Shown piece by piece: positions 23,101 to 32,304 of a stretch of 64,000 nucleotides of DNA (positions within the stretch are counted from its first letter, which is position 1; every line of letters starts with the position of its first letter). Position numbers and translations under genes: made by a program. The stretch is from Prolixibacteraceae bacterium (GTDB lineage: Bacteria > Bacteroidota > Bacteroidia > Bacteroidales > Prolixibacteraceae). The stretch covers positions 206,554 to 270,553 of the forward strand of contig DMSQ01000006.1 in the NCBI GenBank assembly GCA_003457135.1. Direction: 5' to 3'. The notes beneath the pieces are model-generated. The model did not search any database and was not told where the DNA came from. It saw nothing but the letters and a program-made list of their open reading frames with translations.

Positions 23101-26085
23101 TCATTCTTCAAACGAAATCAGCGCCTGCCGGTTTTTTCCATCCATGATAATATGGAGTTCGTTGGAGAAAGTGACATGTTTAATGAATTTTCCTTGGTCG
23201 GTAACAGGCATTTTCAATAAAACATCCATATTGATGGTCGCGTCCTGCGAATGGTGGGGAATGGTGAAATAACCCACGTTCATCGAGGTCACATTATGGA
23301 AAAAATGCGAGCCCAAAGAGCCGTCGAGCGGAAAATCTTCGAGTCCCATTTCAACAATTATCCGTGCTTTCGAAATATTTGCCCATAAAACCGGTATTCC
23401 GGTAAACGGATCGCGCGTGCCCCATCGGCCGGGGCCTATCAGGATATATTCTTTATTCTGAACATCCATTTTCCGGTTAAATTGATTGATCTCGGCTGCG
23501 ATCTCACGGGTTTTCATCTTGTCAAAATGCTTTGGATCAACAAAGATCACATCCAGGATACCGGTAACCACTCCGTTTCCCATACCTCGTTTAGCATACA
23601 TCAGGGTTTTCTGCGGGTCAATATTTCCAAGATTCACAGTCAGTTGATCGTCACGGCGGATCAACGGTTTAATTTGCAGCAGGTAAAAGGTGGGAAGCTG
23701 GTTGTCTCCTTTTTCGAGATCAACAGCATACTCAATTTCGACCGGTGAGCCCATCGCTTCCTGAAATAACCGCATGAGTAACCTTAGCGTATCGGCCAGC
23801 GGAATATGTTTGTATTTCAGAATATTGGCAAAGTCAATCACCCGTAACCCCGGACTGTCAATTCCCGGAATCAGGCAATCATTTTCATGATCATATACCG
23901 ATGCGCAGTGCTGCAAAACCCCATCTTTTTCGGCCGACGAGATCTTCATTTTCCGGATAGCCGCATTTTCACCCCCATTTTCAAGATCAAACTGCGAGTG
24001 ATCCATGTCAATCGCATAAAATTCCTTTTGTGAGTCGCGTACCAAATCATGGTCGCTCGATGTGTTGATTTGTGGATATTTCGGACAAAAGCGGAAGGCC
24101 TTTTCCCCGCCAACCACATACATTCCCAGTCCGATTGCCGAAACAGCAAAGCCATCTTCAGGCTCCATATACGAAACCGGGTAGAAATTATACGACTGGG
24201 CAACCCCGCTGATTGACGGATAATAATGATCACTGTATTGGTGTCCAACAACCTCCTGAATAATTACTGCCATCTTTTCCTCTTCAATTTTGTAATTGAC
24301 TGCATCGAAATACGACATGGCCGATTCGGTAAAAATACTGGCATAAACCAGTTTGATGGCCGTTTCGAGCTGCTGGTGACGAATGGCAATATCCGGATGG
24401 TTATTTGGAATTAAATAGGTTGAGTAAACTCCTGAAAACGGCTGGATCAAAGAATCTTCAAACAGTCCGGATGAACGGATAGCCAGCGGCATGGTCATTT
24501 TTTCGAGATAGACGTATAAACGTTCTTTCAGTTCTTCACTGAATTGTGCTTCAAGAAATATACTTTTCGTTCGCTCATAATCGTTGCTCGAATAGATTTC
24601 TTCGAACATATCGTTGGTTTCCAGAAATTTATCGAATTCCATTGCTCCGATAACTGCGGTAGCAGGGATTCGGATATTCAGTTCGGGAATTATCCGGGCA
24701 AAGTCGATGTTTTCGATGAAGTTGCTCATAAAGGCCATTCCACGCCCTTTGCCTCCGAGCGATCCTTTGCCCAGCCTCATCACATAACGGTTGCCGGTAA
24801 TTAGCGAGGGATCAAAATCAATGATACTGCCCCGTAGTTTCTGAATACGTACTTCCTCAAATACATCTAGGCAAAACTGGCGCAAGTCGTCGGTGTTCTT
24901 AAAATCTTCAAGCCGCTTTGGGATAAGTTGTTCAGCAATGTTAATTTCACCCCGGGCCATCAGCCAGGTCGAAAATGAATTTCGCCGTCCGTGGTAGGCT
25001 AAAGCCATTTCAGGAACAATCCGGAACATTTCCTGAAACTCGGCCATGTTTCGGGCTATCATAATCGGATTTCCTTCCATATCTTTAAACACAAAATTAC
25101 CGAAGCCAAGCCGTTTGTAAATATAATTGTGAATATCGAGCGCCAGACTTTCTGAGTTTTTGTTAATGAAATCGGCTCCAACTGCCCTGGCGCGCTGGGC
25201 ATTGTTCACATCGTGGCTTTGTAAAAGAATAGGGATCGGGAATTTTAATGTTGCATTGACGTACCTTAGCAAATCAACTCCCGCCTCATCGTCGTCAACG
25301 CCGTTTCTCTGGAATTTTACATCAGAGATTACCGAGAGCAGGTAATTCTTGTATTTGTTAATGATTAAAACAGCTTCCTCGTAATTACTGACCAGAATTA
25401 CTTTTGGCCTGGCCCTCATCTTCAGGATTTTATGCAGTTCGTCTGACGATTTGTCTTCCACCAGATTTTGAGTTTGGGTCATGATGTTGGTATATAGCAT
25501 GGGCAAATACCGCGAATAATACTGGATGGAATCTTCGATGAGCAGAATAACCCGGACACTGCCATTTTTGGTATCTTCATCCACATTCTTTTTGTCTTCG
25601 ATGTATTTGATCATGGCGAGGAAAACATTCGAATTCCCGTTCCATACAAATACCCTGTCAATGGATGCTATTTTGGCTGACGAAGCCTGAAAGTAACGCA
25701 GATCGCCGTTGTTATTGACCAACAGTAAAATCGGGATTTTGGGCTTCAAATTGTAAATGGCGTCGGCCGCGCGTACCGGAATGTTTTTATCTACCCCAAC
25801 CATAATGATGACTAAATCAAACTCATGGATTTTTATCATCCGGAGCGCCTCTTCTTCTGTATTTACACTGGTGAACCGTGGATAGGCATAAAGGTTCAAC
25901 TGCAGGAATTCGCCGAAAATTTTATCGGTAAATTGTCCTTCGCGAACGATTGAGTAGCTGTCGTATAGTGTTGCCAGCAATAGTACTTCTTTAACTTTCG
26001 TGGGCATCAGTTCCTGAAAAATATCGCGATCGGTCTTCTTCAGTTTGTATATGGATGAAAGTGATATCGAGTCAATGTTTTCCAT
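23101..26085 (-). CDS. PEP/pyruvate-binding domain protein with receiver-like N-terminus
   Basis: A 994-residue cytosolic protein. Residues of about 30-165 and 175-335 look like two receiver-type alpha/beta domains (VKEVLLLATLYDSYSIVREG, FDLVIIMVGVD; VRVILLIEDSIQYYSRYLP, LLSVISDVKFQRNGVDD). Residues from about 440 match the ATP-grasp PEP/pyruvate-binding domain of PEP synthase and pyruvate phosphate dikinase (RLGKGSLGGKGRGMAFM, MPLAIRSSGLFEDSLIQPFS, GSPVEIEYAVDLEKG). The phosphohistidine swivel domain and the PEP barrel are absent, so it cannot be a complete PEP synthase. ATP-dependent transfer controlled by a signalling input is an inference. The family is common in Bacteroidetes but its function is not established. 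It is a single gene. Confidence 0.8.
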   Translation of the reverse strand: MENIDSISLSSIYKLKKTDRDIFQELMPTKVKEVLLLATLYDSYSIVREGQFTDKIFGEFLQLNLYAYPRFTSVNTEEEALRMIKIHEFDLVIIMVGVDKNIPVRAADAIYNLKPKIPILLLVNNNGDLRYFQASSAKIASIDRVFVWNGNSNVFLAMIKYIEDKKNVDEDTKNGSVRVILLIEDSIQYYSRYLPMLYTNIMTQTQNLVEDKSSDELHKILKMRARPKVILVSNYEEAVLIINKYKNYLLSVISDVKFQRNGVDDDEAGVDLLRYVNATLKFPIPILLQSHDVNNAQRARAVGADFINKNSESLALDIHNYIYKRLGFGNFVFKDMEGNPIMIARNMAEFQEMFRIVPEMALAYHGRRNSFSTWLMARGEINIAEQLIPKRLEDFKNTDDLRQFCLDVFEEVRIQKLRGSIIDFDPSLITGNRYVMRLGKGSLGGKGRGMAFMSNFIENIDFARIIPELNIRIPATAVIGAMEFDKFLETNDMFEEIYSSNDYERTKSIFLEAQFSEELKERLYVYLEKMTMPLAIRSSGLFEDSLIQPFSGVYSTYLIPNNHPDIAIRHQQLETAIKLVYASIFTESAMSYFDAVNYKIEEEKMAVIIQEVVGHQYSDHYYPSISGVAQSYNFYPVSYMEPEDGFAVSAIGLGMYVVGGEKAFRFCPKYPQINTSSDHDLVRDSQKEFYAIDMDHSQFDLENGGENAAIRKMKISSAEKDGVLQHCASVYDHENDCLIPGIDSPGLRVIDFANILKYKHIPLADTLRLLMRLFQEAMGSPVEIEYAVDLEKGDNQLPTFYLLQIKPLIRRDDQLTVNLGNIDPQKTLMYAKRGMGNGVVTGILDVIFVDPKHFDKMKTREIAAEINQFNRKMDVQNKEYILIGPGRWGTRDPFTGIPVLWANISKARIIVEMGLEDFPLDGSLGSHFFHNVTSMNVGYFTIPHHSQDATINMDVLLKMPVTDQGKFIKHVTFSNELHIIMDGKNRQALISFEE

Positions 26086-26233
26086 GCTGTGATTGGTTAT
26101 GGATGTACGCTTTTTGTTCTACGAATCAGGCGGTGGAAAAGTATAAAAAATCCGGCGGAAAGCTTTCTGATTGCAGATGTTTTAAAATTTCAGGAATAAT
26201 TATTTACTTTTAGGCAACTAAATCATAAAAACC

Positions 26234-26872
26234 ATGAAGACCATACTGATTTCTCTATTTCTATTTCTGTTTGTAACCGGTTTTGCCCAAAAGAAACAAT
26301 CGCTTTTTAATGGTAAAAACCTGAAAGGCTGGACGATTTATGTGAGTGATCCGAAAATCGCTCCTGAAAATTTTTTCTATGTGAAAGATGGGGTCATCGA
26401 AACCATCGGAGTTCCTGTTGGTTATCTCCGCACCAAAAAGGAATTTTCGAATTATCGGTTACATGTGGAATGGCGCTATCCTGAAAATCAGGTAAACAGT
26501 GGAATCATGTTGCATGTAACCGGACCCGATAAAATCTGGGTAACTCATTTTCAGGCTAACCTTAAACACCAAAATGTGGGCGACTTAGTTGTTCATGGAG
26601 TAGGAGAGAAAGCTACCATTAACGGAAAAGAATATGTTTCGACTGAAAAAGACAAACCGGTTGTTGCCAAACTGCACCCAGGTAACGAAAAGCCTGCTGG
26701 AGAATGGAACAGCTACGACATTGTTTGTAAAGGAAATACACTTGAAATTAATGTAAACGGATTGCTTCAGAATACTGCAACTAATTGTTCGCTAACCAAA
26801 GGGGCAATTGCACTTCAGGCTGAAGGCTGTAAAATTCAGTTCCGGAATTTATGGGTAGAGAAGATTAATTGA
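26234..26872 (+). CDS. Secreted DUF1080 (3-keto-disaccharide hydrolase-type) protein
   Basis: A 212-residue protein with a signal peptide (ILISLFLFLFVTGFAQ). The domain begins with the DUF1080 hallmark LFNGKNLKGWTIYV and continues with FSNYRLHVEWRYPENQVNSG, then GEWNSYDIVCKGNTLEINVNG and a final IQFRNLWVEKI, a concanavalin-like beta-sandwich. Members cleave 3-keto-glycosides or bind carbohydrates. It stands alone between a convergent protease gene and the divergent PEP-binding gene, so no pathway is indicated. Two Gfo/Idh/MocA oxidoreductases, families often paired with DUF1080, lie 25 kb away. Confidence 0.85.
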   Translation: MKTILISLFLFLFVTGFAQKKQSLFNGKNLKGWTIYVSDPKIAPENFFYVKDGVIETIGVPVGYLRTKKEFSNYRLHVEWRYPENQVNSGIMLHVTGPDKIWVTHFQANLKHQNVGDLVVHGVGEKATINGKEYVSTEKDKPVVAKLHPGNEKPAGEWNSYDIVCKGNTLEINVNGLLQNTATNCSLTKGAIALQAEGCKIQFRNLWVEKIN

Positions 26873-26920
26873 TCAGGAATAATATCTGGAGTTTCAAGAT
26901 ATAGATAGTCCACTCTTTTC

Positions 26921-29900
26921 TTATTTTCTAACGCGAACCGGATAGGCAGGCCTTTCAAGTTTTACCGGAGGGTTTTTCCTGAGTTGTTCGAGCGCTACCT
27001 CAATGGCTTTTTCCAATTGAGGGTCTCTGCCATTGATGACATCTGCCGGCCACATTTCAACTTCAATATCTGGTGAAACGCCTATGTTTTCCACAATAAA
27101 TCCGTCTTTGGTCCATATTGCCAAATTCGGGGCAGTTACGAAACCCCCATCAATCAATTCAGGAAAACCAAGAGTTCCGACCAGCCCACCCCATGTAGCT
27201 TTGCCCACCAGGGTACCAACATTGAACTTGTGAAACATCCAGGGCAGCATATCGCCTCCTGAACCTGCTGTTTCATCAATAATCATCACTTTCGGGCCTT
27301 GTATCGAAGCGCTTGGTGTTTTTAAATCAATGCCATACCGCATGTTCCAATGCGACTGGTAAGGGCGTGTGAGCAAGTCAATGTAGTAGTCGGCAATAAG
27401 TCCCCCGCCATTGAAACGTTCATCTACAATGATCGCCTCCTTATTTGCCTGAGGGAAAAAATAGCGTTTGAAATACTCGTGTCCCTGTTTCGTGGTATTG
27501 GGCACATACACATAAGCAACCTTACCATCGGTGGCCTGGTTCACTTTTCGAAGATTGCCTTCCACCCAGTCGCGGTTACGAAGGGCGGCTTCATTGGCGA
27601 TTGGCTCTACTTTAACCACCCTTGATCCTGAACCGCTGGCATTCGGACCGATGGTAATTTCAACAATTTTACCGGCAGTTTTCTCAAAGTAACTGTAAAG
27701 GTTCCGGTCGGCAGTAAGCTCTTTGCCGTTCACCGCCAAAAGGAATTCTCCTGGTTTTGCATTAATTCCCGGTTCAGTGAGTGGCGAGCGAAGTCCTGGA
27801 TTCCAGTTCAGTCCGCCATAAATCTTTTTAAAACGATAGCGGTTTTCGGCAATTTCGTAATCGGCTCCAAGTAATCCTCCTTCGACACGTTCAGCCGTAT
27901 AACGCTGGTCGCCTCCGCCAACCCGGTGATGGCCTACTGCAATTTCGCTGCACATCCACATAATCAGGCGGTTCAGATCGTTACGGCTGGCCACATCAGG
28001 CAGAAGGGCCGCATATTTTTCTTTCATCGCCGGCCAGTCGGTGCCATGCATCCCGGGGTCATAAAAATAGTCGCGGTTAATCCGCCATGCCTCATCAAAT
28101 ATCTGCTTCCATTCAGCAACCGGGTCAATCCTGACCTCTATGGCAGCTACATTCAAAATTCCTTTGCCGGTTTCGGGCTTTTTGCCTGCATCGGTAATTC
28201 CCCAGGTTTGAGCTTTGTTGTACAGCATTTTTTTACCGTCGTCCGATAGTGTGTAATTGTCAAGTTCCATAACCTCGCTCTCTTTACGCTCTTTCATATC
28301 GTATTTAAAGAGGCGTGCTGCACCCGAAAAATCCGGTGCAACTACATATAGGATTTCTCCTGATTTTGCCATACCCAGTTGGGAATAGTTACCCGCCTTT
28401 AGTGGTACATTCACAATCCGGTTTTCAATTTCATCAAATTCAATGGAAATATTTTTAACTGCTTCTTTCGGTTTTTCAGGTGATTTGGCTTTACTTTCTT
28501 TTTTTGTATTCTCCTTGTTTTCTTCTTCTTTCACTTCCGGTTTATCTGTTTCCTCATCACTTTCGCGGGCAAATGGGTTCAGGATATCGGCGCGGAGTGT
28601 TGCCAGGTAAACCGAACTGGTCTTTTGCATATCATGACTCGACTGGTCGAACCAATTGATTACCGGACCGGCATCGGTTGAAGCCAAAAAAATCAGGTAT
28701 TTACCATCAGGGTCAAATACCGGATTGTCGGCATCGCTCAATCCATCGGTGATTGGGTATGATTTTCCATGATCAACCGAATAGATATAAATCTGTTTGA
28801 AATGGGTAGAAGTGACTTTGGTATAGGCAATCCAGCGCGAATCTGCCGACCAGTGCCCGAATAGGTTACGAAATGCCCCGGGTATGTATAGTTCGTCAGC
28901 GTCAATTTTTTTAATTGTTCCTGAAGCAACTTCGAGTAACCAGAAGTTACGCCCATTGTCGCTGAAAGTGATGTATTTACTGTTTGGTGACCACTCTGGA
29001 AAAGCATAAAAACCAGTGCCGTTAACAGGGTATGACCGGGGTTCGCCTTTTCCATCCTGTGAGTGGACATGCAATTGATATTCTCCCGTTTGATCAGAGA
29101 AATAAGCTACTGATTTTCCATCAGGCGACCATGCCGGGTATTTTTCGTGTACCCCGGTAGTTTCGGTAATGTTACGCGGATCGCCTTTTTCAGCGGGTAC
29201 GGTAACAATGTCGCCCCTGAAACCGAATACAGCACGCGATCCCGAAGGAGAAATATGTGCGCTTCGTATATGCTGTACCCCTTTCACATATCGGGGGCGG
29301 AGTTCAGCTAATTCTGCAGCAATACCAAGCTGTAATGTTTTTATATTTCCGCTGTTGGTATTAAAGATATGGAGTTTCCCGGCCTGTTCGAAAACAATTT
29401 GGCCTCCGGAGGCATTAGCCGAATTGATTGGAAAGTCATTGTATTGGGTCAGTTGTGAAACTGCTTTAGTGGCCTGATTATACGAGAAAAGGTTAAATTC
29501 TCCGTTGCGATCGGAAAGAAAATAGATCGTATTACCCGTCCACATTGGGTTCCAGTCGTTACAGCGTTTTTCGGGCTGCGGGATTTTTACCGTTTCGTAG
29601 TTATCGAAATTAAATAACCAGATGTTGGAAGCTGTGCCACCCCGGTAATTTTTCCATTGCTGGAAACGAGGCGAAATCGGTGTATAAGCCATGAATTTTC
29701 CATCGGGGGAAAAAGTTGCCTGGAACGCATTTGGAATAAGCAACTTGGTTGGAAAACCGCCCGACAGGGAAATGGTGAAAAGCTGTGCATAGCGGTTTGA
29801 AAAATCATCGCGTTGCGAAGCAAATAAAACGGCTTTTCCATCGTGCGTGAATCCGCGGACCATGTCGGCCGATGGATGCCAGGTCAACCGCTGAGGTATG

Positions 29901-30208
29901 CCACCCTCTGTGGCAATGGTAAAAACATCGGTATTGCCATCGTACTCTGCGCTAAAGGCTATGAGTTTACCATCAGGCGAAAAGCAAGGATTTGATTCGA
30001 TTCCGGTATCGGAAGTGAGCCTGCGCGGATTCGATCCATCGGAGTTTGCCAACCACAAATCGTTGGCATAAATAAATGCAAGATGTGTTGAGCTTAAAGC
30101 AGGTTGGTGCATCAGCCGGGTATCGGTTGTACTGACAGCAAACGAAGTCCAACTCATCAGAATCGAGGTGGCAAGAGCCAAAAATTGAGGAAAAGTTATT
30201 TTTTTCAT
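26921..30208 (-). CDS. Tricorn-like S41 peptidase with beta-propellers
   Basis: A 1095-residue exported protein starting at the ATG at 30208 (MKKITFPQFLALATSILMSW, a signal peptide). Residues of about 40-560 hold repeated WD40/PD40-type blades (NPCFSPDGKLIAFSAEYDG, YPAWSPDGKSVAYFSDQTG). An acidic, lysine-rich low-complexity linker follows (EEENKENTKKESKAKSPEKP). The C-terminal third has a tail-specific protease core: a helical domain, a PDZ-like part (KPGEFLLAVNGKELT) and the S41 active site MIIDETAGSGGDMLPWMF with the nucleophile in GSGGD. Tricorn relatives trim peptides; here the signal peptide places it in the periplasm. A single gene, convergent with the DUF1080 gene. Confidence 0.92.
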   Translation of the reverse strand: MKKITFPQFLALATSILMSWTSFAVSTTDTRLMHQPALSSTHLAFIYANDLWLANSDGSNPRRLTSDTGIESNPCFSPDGKLIAFSAEYDGNTDVFTIATEGGIPQRLTWHPSADMVRGFTHDGKAVLFASQRDDFSNRYAQLFTISLSGGFPTKLLIPNAFQATFSPDGKFMAYTPISPRFQQWKNYRGGTASNIWLFNFDNYETVKIPQPEKRCNDWNPMWTGNTIYFLSDRNGEFNLFSYNQATKAVSQLTQYNDFPINSANASGGQIVFEQAGKLHIFNTNSGNIKTLQLGIAAELAELRPRYVKGVQHIRSAHISPSGSRAVFGFRGDIVTVPAEKGDPRNITETTGVHEKYPAWSPDGKSVAYFSDQTGEYQLHVHSQDGKGEPRSYPVNGTGFYAFPEWSPNSKYITFSDNGRNFWLLEVASGTIKKIDADELYIPGAFRNLFGHWSADSRWIAYTKVTSTHFKQIYIYSVDHGKSYPITDGLSDADNPVFDPDGKYLIFLASTDAGPVINWFDQSSHDMQKTSSVYLATLRADILNPFARESDEETDKPEVKEEENKENTKKESKAKSPEKPKEAVKNISIEFDEIENRIVNVPLKAGNYSQLGMAKSGEILYVVAPDFSGAARLFKYDMKERKESEVMELDNYTLSDDGKKMLYNKAQTWGITDAGKKPETGKGILNVAAIEVRIDPVAEWKQIFDEAWRINRDYFYDPGMHGTDWPAMKEKYAALLPDVASRNDLNRLIMWMCSEIAVGHHRVGGGDQRYTAERVEGGLLGADYEIAENRYRFKKIYGGLNWNPGLRSPLTEPGINAKPGEFLLAVNGKELTADRNLYSYFEKTAGKIVEITIGPNASGSGSRVVKVEPIANEAALRNRDWVEGNLRKVNQATDGKVAYVYVPNTTKQGHEYFKRYFFPQANKEAIIVDERFNGGGLIADYYIDLLTRPYQSHWNMRYGIDLKTPSASIQGPKVMIIDETAGSGGDMLPWMFHKFNVGTLVGKATWGGLVGTLGFPELIDGGFVTAPNLAIWTKDGFIVENIGVSPDIEVEMWPADVINGRDPQLEKAIEVALEQLRKNPPVKLERPAYPVRVRK

Positions 30209-30347
30209 CTGATATATCAATTAGTTTTGGTCACGGAACAGTTCAGAATTTCAGTATTAGCCTGCAATTTAATAATTCTGACAGAACCATCATCCGGGTC
30301 TGGTCAAATTAACCGATAAAAAATCTGGAATGAATGGCCCCGATCAT

Positions 30348-30355
30348 TATCTTTG
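30348..30355 (+). promoter_or_regulatory. -7 box of the sugar cluster
   Basis: TATCTTTG matches TAnnTTTG and ends 21 bp before the ATG at 30377. An in-frame TTG at 30353 falls inside the box, supporting the later start for the aldo/keto reductase. Confidence 0.55.
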
Positions 30356-30376
30356 GGAATCATAAACCTGAAAGTT

Positions 30377-31396
30377 ATGGAAAACTCAAACTATTCACGT
30401 AGAAATTTTATCAAAGGGAGCATCGGAACCGGTTTGCTGGTTGCTGGTTCGGGTTTGTTGCCCTCTTGCTCTATTTTTCGGATGTCTTCAAAATCAGGTT
30501 CGGACTACGATGCCAAAGGTTTGCCAACAGCCATTCTGGGAAAAACCGGTGTCCGGATTCCTCGAATTGCCATCGGACTCGGCAGTCGGTTTTGTACCAT
30601 TAAAAGTAATGAAGAAGCATACCAGCTTCTGAATTTCGCGTTGGACAACGGATTGTATTACTGGGACACCGCCTGGGCTTATGAGAATACCAGTCTGGGC
30701 ATTACCAGCGAGGAAAGGCTGGGAGAAGTGGTTAAAACCCGGCGGAATGAGATTTTCCTTTCTTCGAAAGTAGCCAGCCGCAATCCGGATGAAGCCATGC
30801 GACAGATTGAAAGCAGCCTGAAGCGCCTTAAGACCGATCACCTCGATATGCTCAAAATTCATGATGTACAGACCGAAGCTGATGTTGCCAAATTAAGTGA
30901 AAAGGCTGGCCTCATCGAAATTTTAATGAAGCTGAAAGAACAGGGAATCACCCGGTTTATAGGATTTTCGGGACATACCGAAGCTCTGGCTATGAAAATG
31001 ATGGCAGAAAAAGGTGTTTTCGACAGCATGCTAATGGCCATGAATCATTGGAACATGGCCACCAATCAGGAAAAACGACAGGAGTTGGCTATTCCGGCAG
31101 CAAAAGCGCAAGGTATGGGAGTGATGTTAATGAAAGTGATCCGTCCGCGCGAAACGATTAAAGAACTTGATCCCAGGGATTTAGTACGGTATGCCTTGTC
31201 GCTCAAAGAGCCCAATGGCATTGTTCTGGGTATGGATAGCCAGGAAGTCGTGAAATCGAACCTCGAAATCCTGAAAAATTTCAAACCTATGGATGAGGCC
31301 AAAATGAAACAAATGGCCATGCAACTCACCCCCTTTCATAAGCACGAAAACCTGCCATGGATGAATCCGGACTATTGCGACGGACACTGGGCATAA
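30377..31396 (+). CDS. Tat-exported aldo/keto reductase
   Basis: A 339-residue aldo/keto reductase beginning with a twin-arginine signal (SRRNFIKGSIGTGLLVAGSG) that ends LLPSC, a possible lipid anchor. The barrel shows LGKTGVRIPRIAIGLGSRF, DTAWAYEN with the conserved Asp and Tyr of the catalytic site, LSSKVASRNPDEAMRQIESS, and LDMLKIHDVQ where His is usual. The GFSGHTEAL segment fits the family's cofactor side. A Tat signal on an oxidoreductase of this kind implies that the cofactor is bound before export. It is the first gene of the sugar-processing run, 14 bp before the esterase gene. Confidence 0.87.
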   Translation: MENSNYSRRNFIKGSIGTGLLVAGSGLLPSCSIFRMSSKSGSDYDAKGLPTAILGKTGVRIPRIAIGLGSRFCTIKSNEEAYQLLNFALDNGLYYWDTAWAYENTSLGITSEERLGEVVKTRRNEIFLSSKVASRNPDEAMRQIESSLKRLKTDHLDMLKIHDVQTEADVAKLSEKAGLIEILMKLKEQGITRFIGFSGHTEALAMKMMAEKGVFDSMLMAMNHWNMATNQEKRQELAIPAAKAQGMGVMLMKVIRPRETIKELDPRDLVRYALSLKEPNGIVLGMDSQEVVKSNLEILKNFKPMDEAKMKQMAMQLTPFHKHENLPWMNPDYCDGHWA

Positions 31397-31410
31397 AAAC
31401 ATTAACAACC

Positions 31411-32283
31411 ATGAAACATTTACTTATTTACATGCTTTTTTTTGTCCCGTTTCTGGCAAATCGTTCACAGGTTATTGCCAATGACAAGGTCATTCACATT
31501 CAGGAAGTTTACAAAACGATTGATTCATTGAAGCTTAAGGTTGATATTTTTTATACCGATCAATCGTTCGGGAAAGAGAATAATACAGCGATTGTTTTTT
31601 TTCACGGTGGGGGATGGGCTTATGGTACCCCCAGTGAATTTTTTACAACCTGTGAACGATATGCGAGGATGGGAATTGTGACGTTTTCGGTAGATTATCG
31701 TTTGTCAATTGAAAATGGTATAACTCCACATAAGACGATTAGCCCAATTGAATGTGTAATGGATGCTAAGTCCGCTATGCGCTGGGTGCGCGAAAATGCA
31801 TCCAGGTTCCATATTGATAAAAATAAAATAGTTGCGGCAGGCCAATCTGCCGGAGGTCATTTGGCATTATCAACAGCAATGATTGAAGATCACACTGAAA
31901 AATCAGACAACCTTAGTATAAGCTGCCGCCCTGATGCGATTTTGTTGTTTTCGGCCTGTGTAAATGCAGTTGAAGGATGGTGCGACCGTTTATTGGCTGA
32001 CCGTAGAAACCAAATATGGAGCATCTCGCCAGCCCATCATATTAAAAAAGGATTACCTCCCATGATTGAATTTCATGGAACTGACGATGAACAGGTTCCG
32101 AAATGGACCGTTCAATTTTTTGAAAGTGCGATGAAAGAAGAAGGAAATTATTTTGAACTACATATCTATGAGGGAAGGAAACACTATCTGGGCGATGGGA
32201 ATTCCAAATATTCGCGCTACTTTGACGATGAAATATTAAAGCTCGCCGATGATTTTCTTCGAAAATATAAACTCCTGAATTAA
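31411..32283 (+). CDS. Secreted alpha/beta-hydrolase (esterase/lipase type)
   Basis: A 290-residue hydrolase, start ATG at 31411. After a signal peptide (MKHLLIYMLFFVPFLANRSQ) it has the oxyanion motif FFHGGGWAYGTPSEF, the nucleophile elbow AAGQSAGGHLALS, the acid HGTDDEQVP and a late His (EGRKHYLGDGN), a complete carboxylesterase triad. Relatives in polysaccharide loci remove acetyl or other ester groups from glycans. The first 53 bp around its start are 42/53 identical to those of the next gene (GH2), which hints at a shared origin of the signal-peptide segment. The body is more A/T-rich than its neighbours by eye. Confidence 0.88.
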   Translation: MKHLLIYMLFFVPFLANRSQVIANDKVIHIQEVYKTIDSLKLKVDIFYTDQSFGKENNTAIVFFHGGGWAYGTPSEFFTTCERYARMGIVTFSVDYRLSIENGITPHKTISPIECVMDAKSAMRWVRENASRFHIDKNKIVAAGQSAGGHLALSTAMIEDHTEKSDNLSISCRPDAILLFSACVNAVEGWCDRLLADRRNQIWSISPAHHIKKGLPPMIEFHGTDDEQVPKWTVQFFESAMKEEGNYFELHIYEGRKHYLGDGNSKYSRYFDDEILKLADDFLRKYKLLN

Positions 32284-32304
32284 TTCTGCTTAAACCAACT
32301 AACC

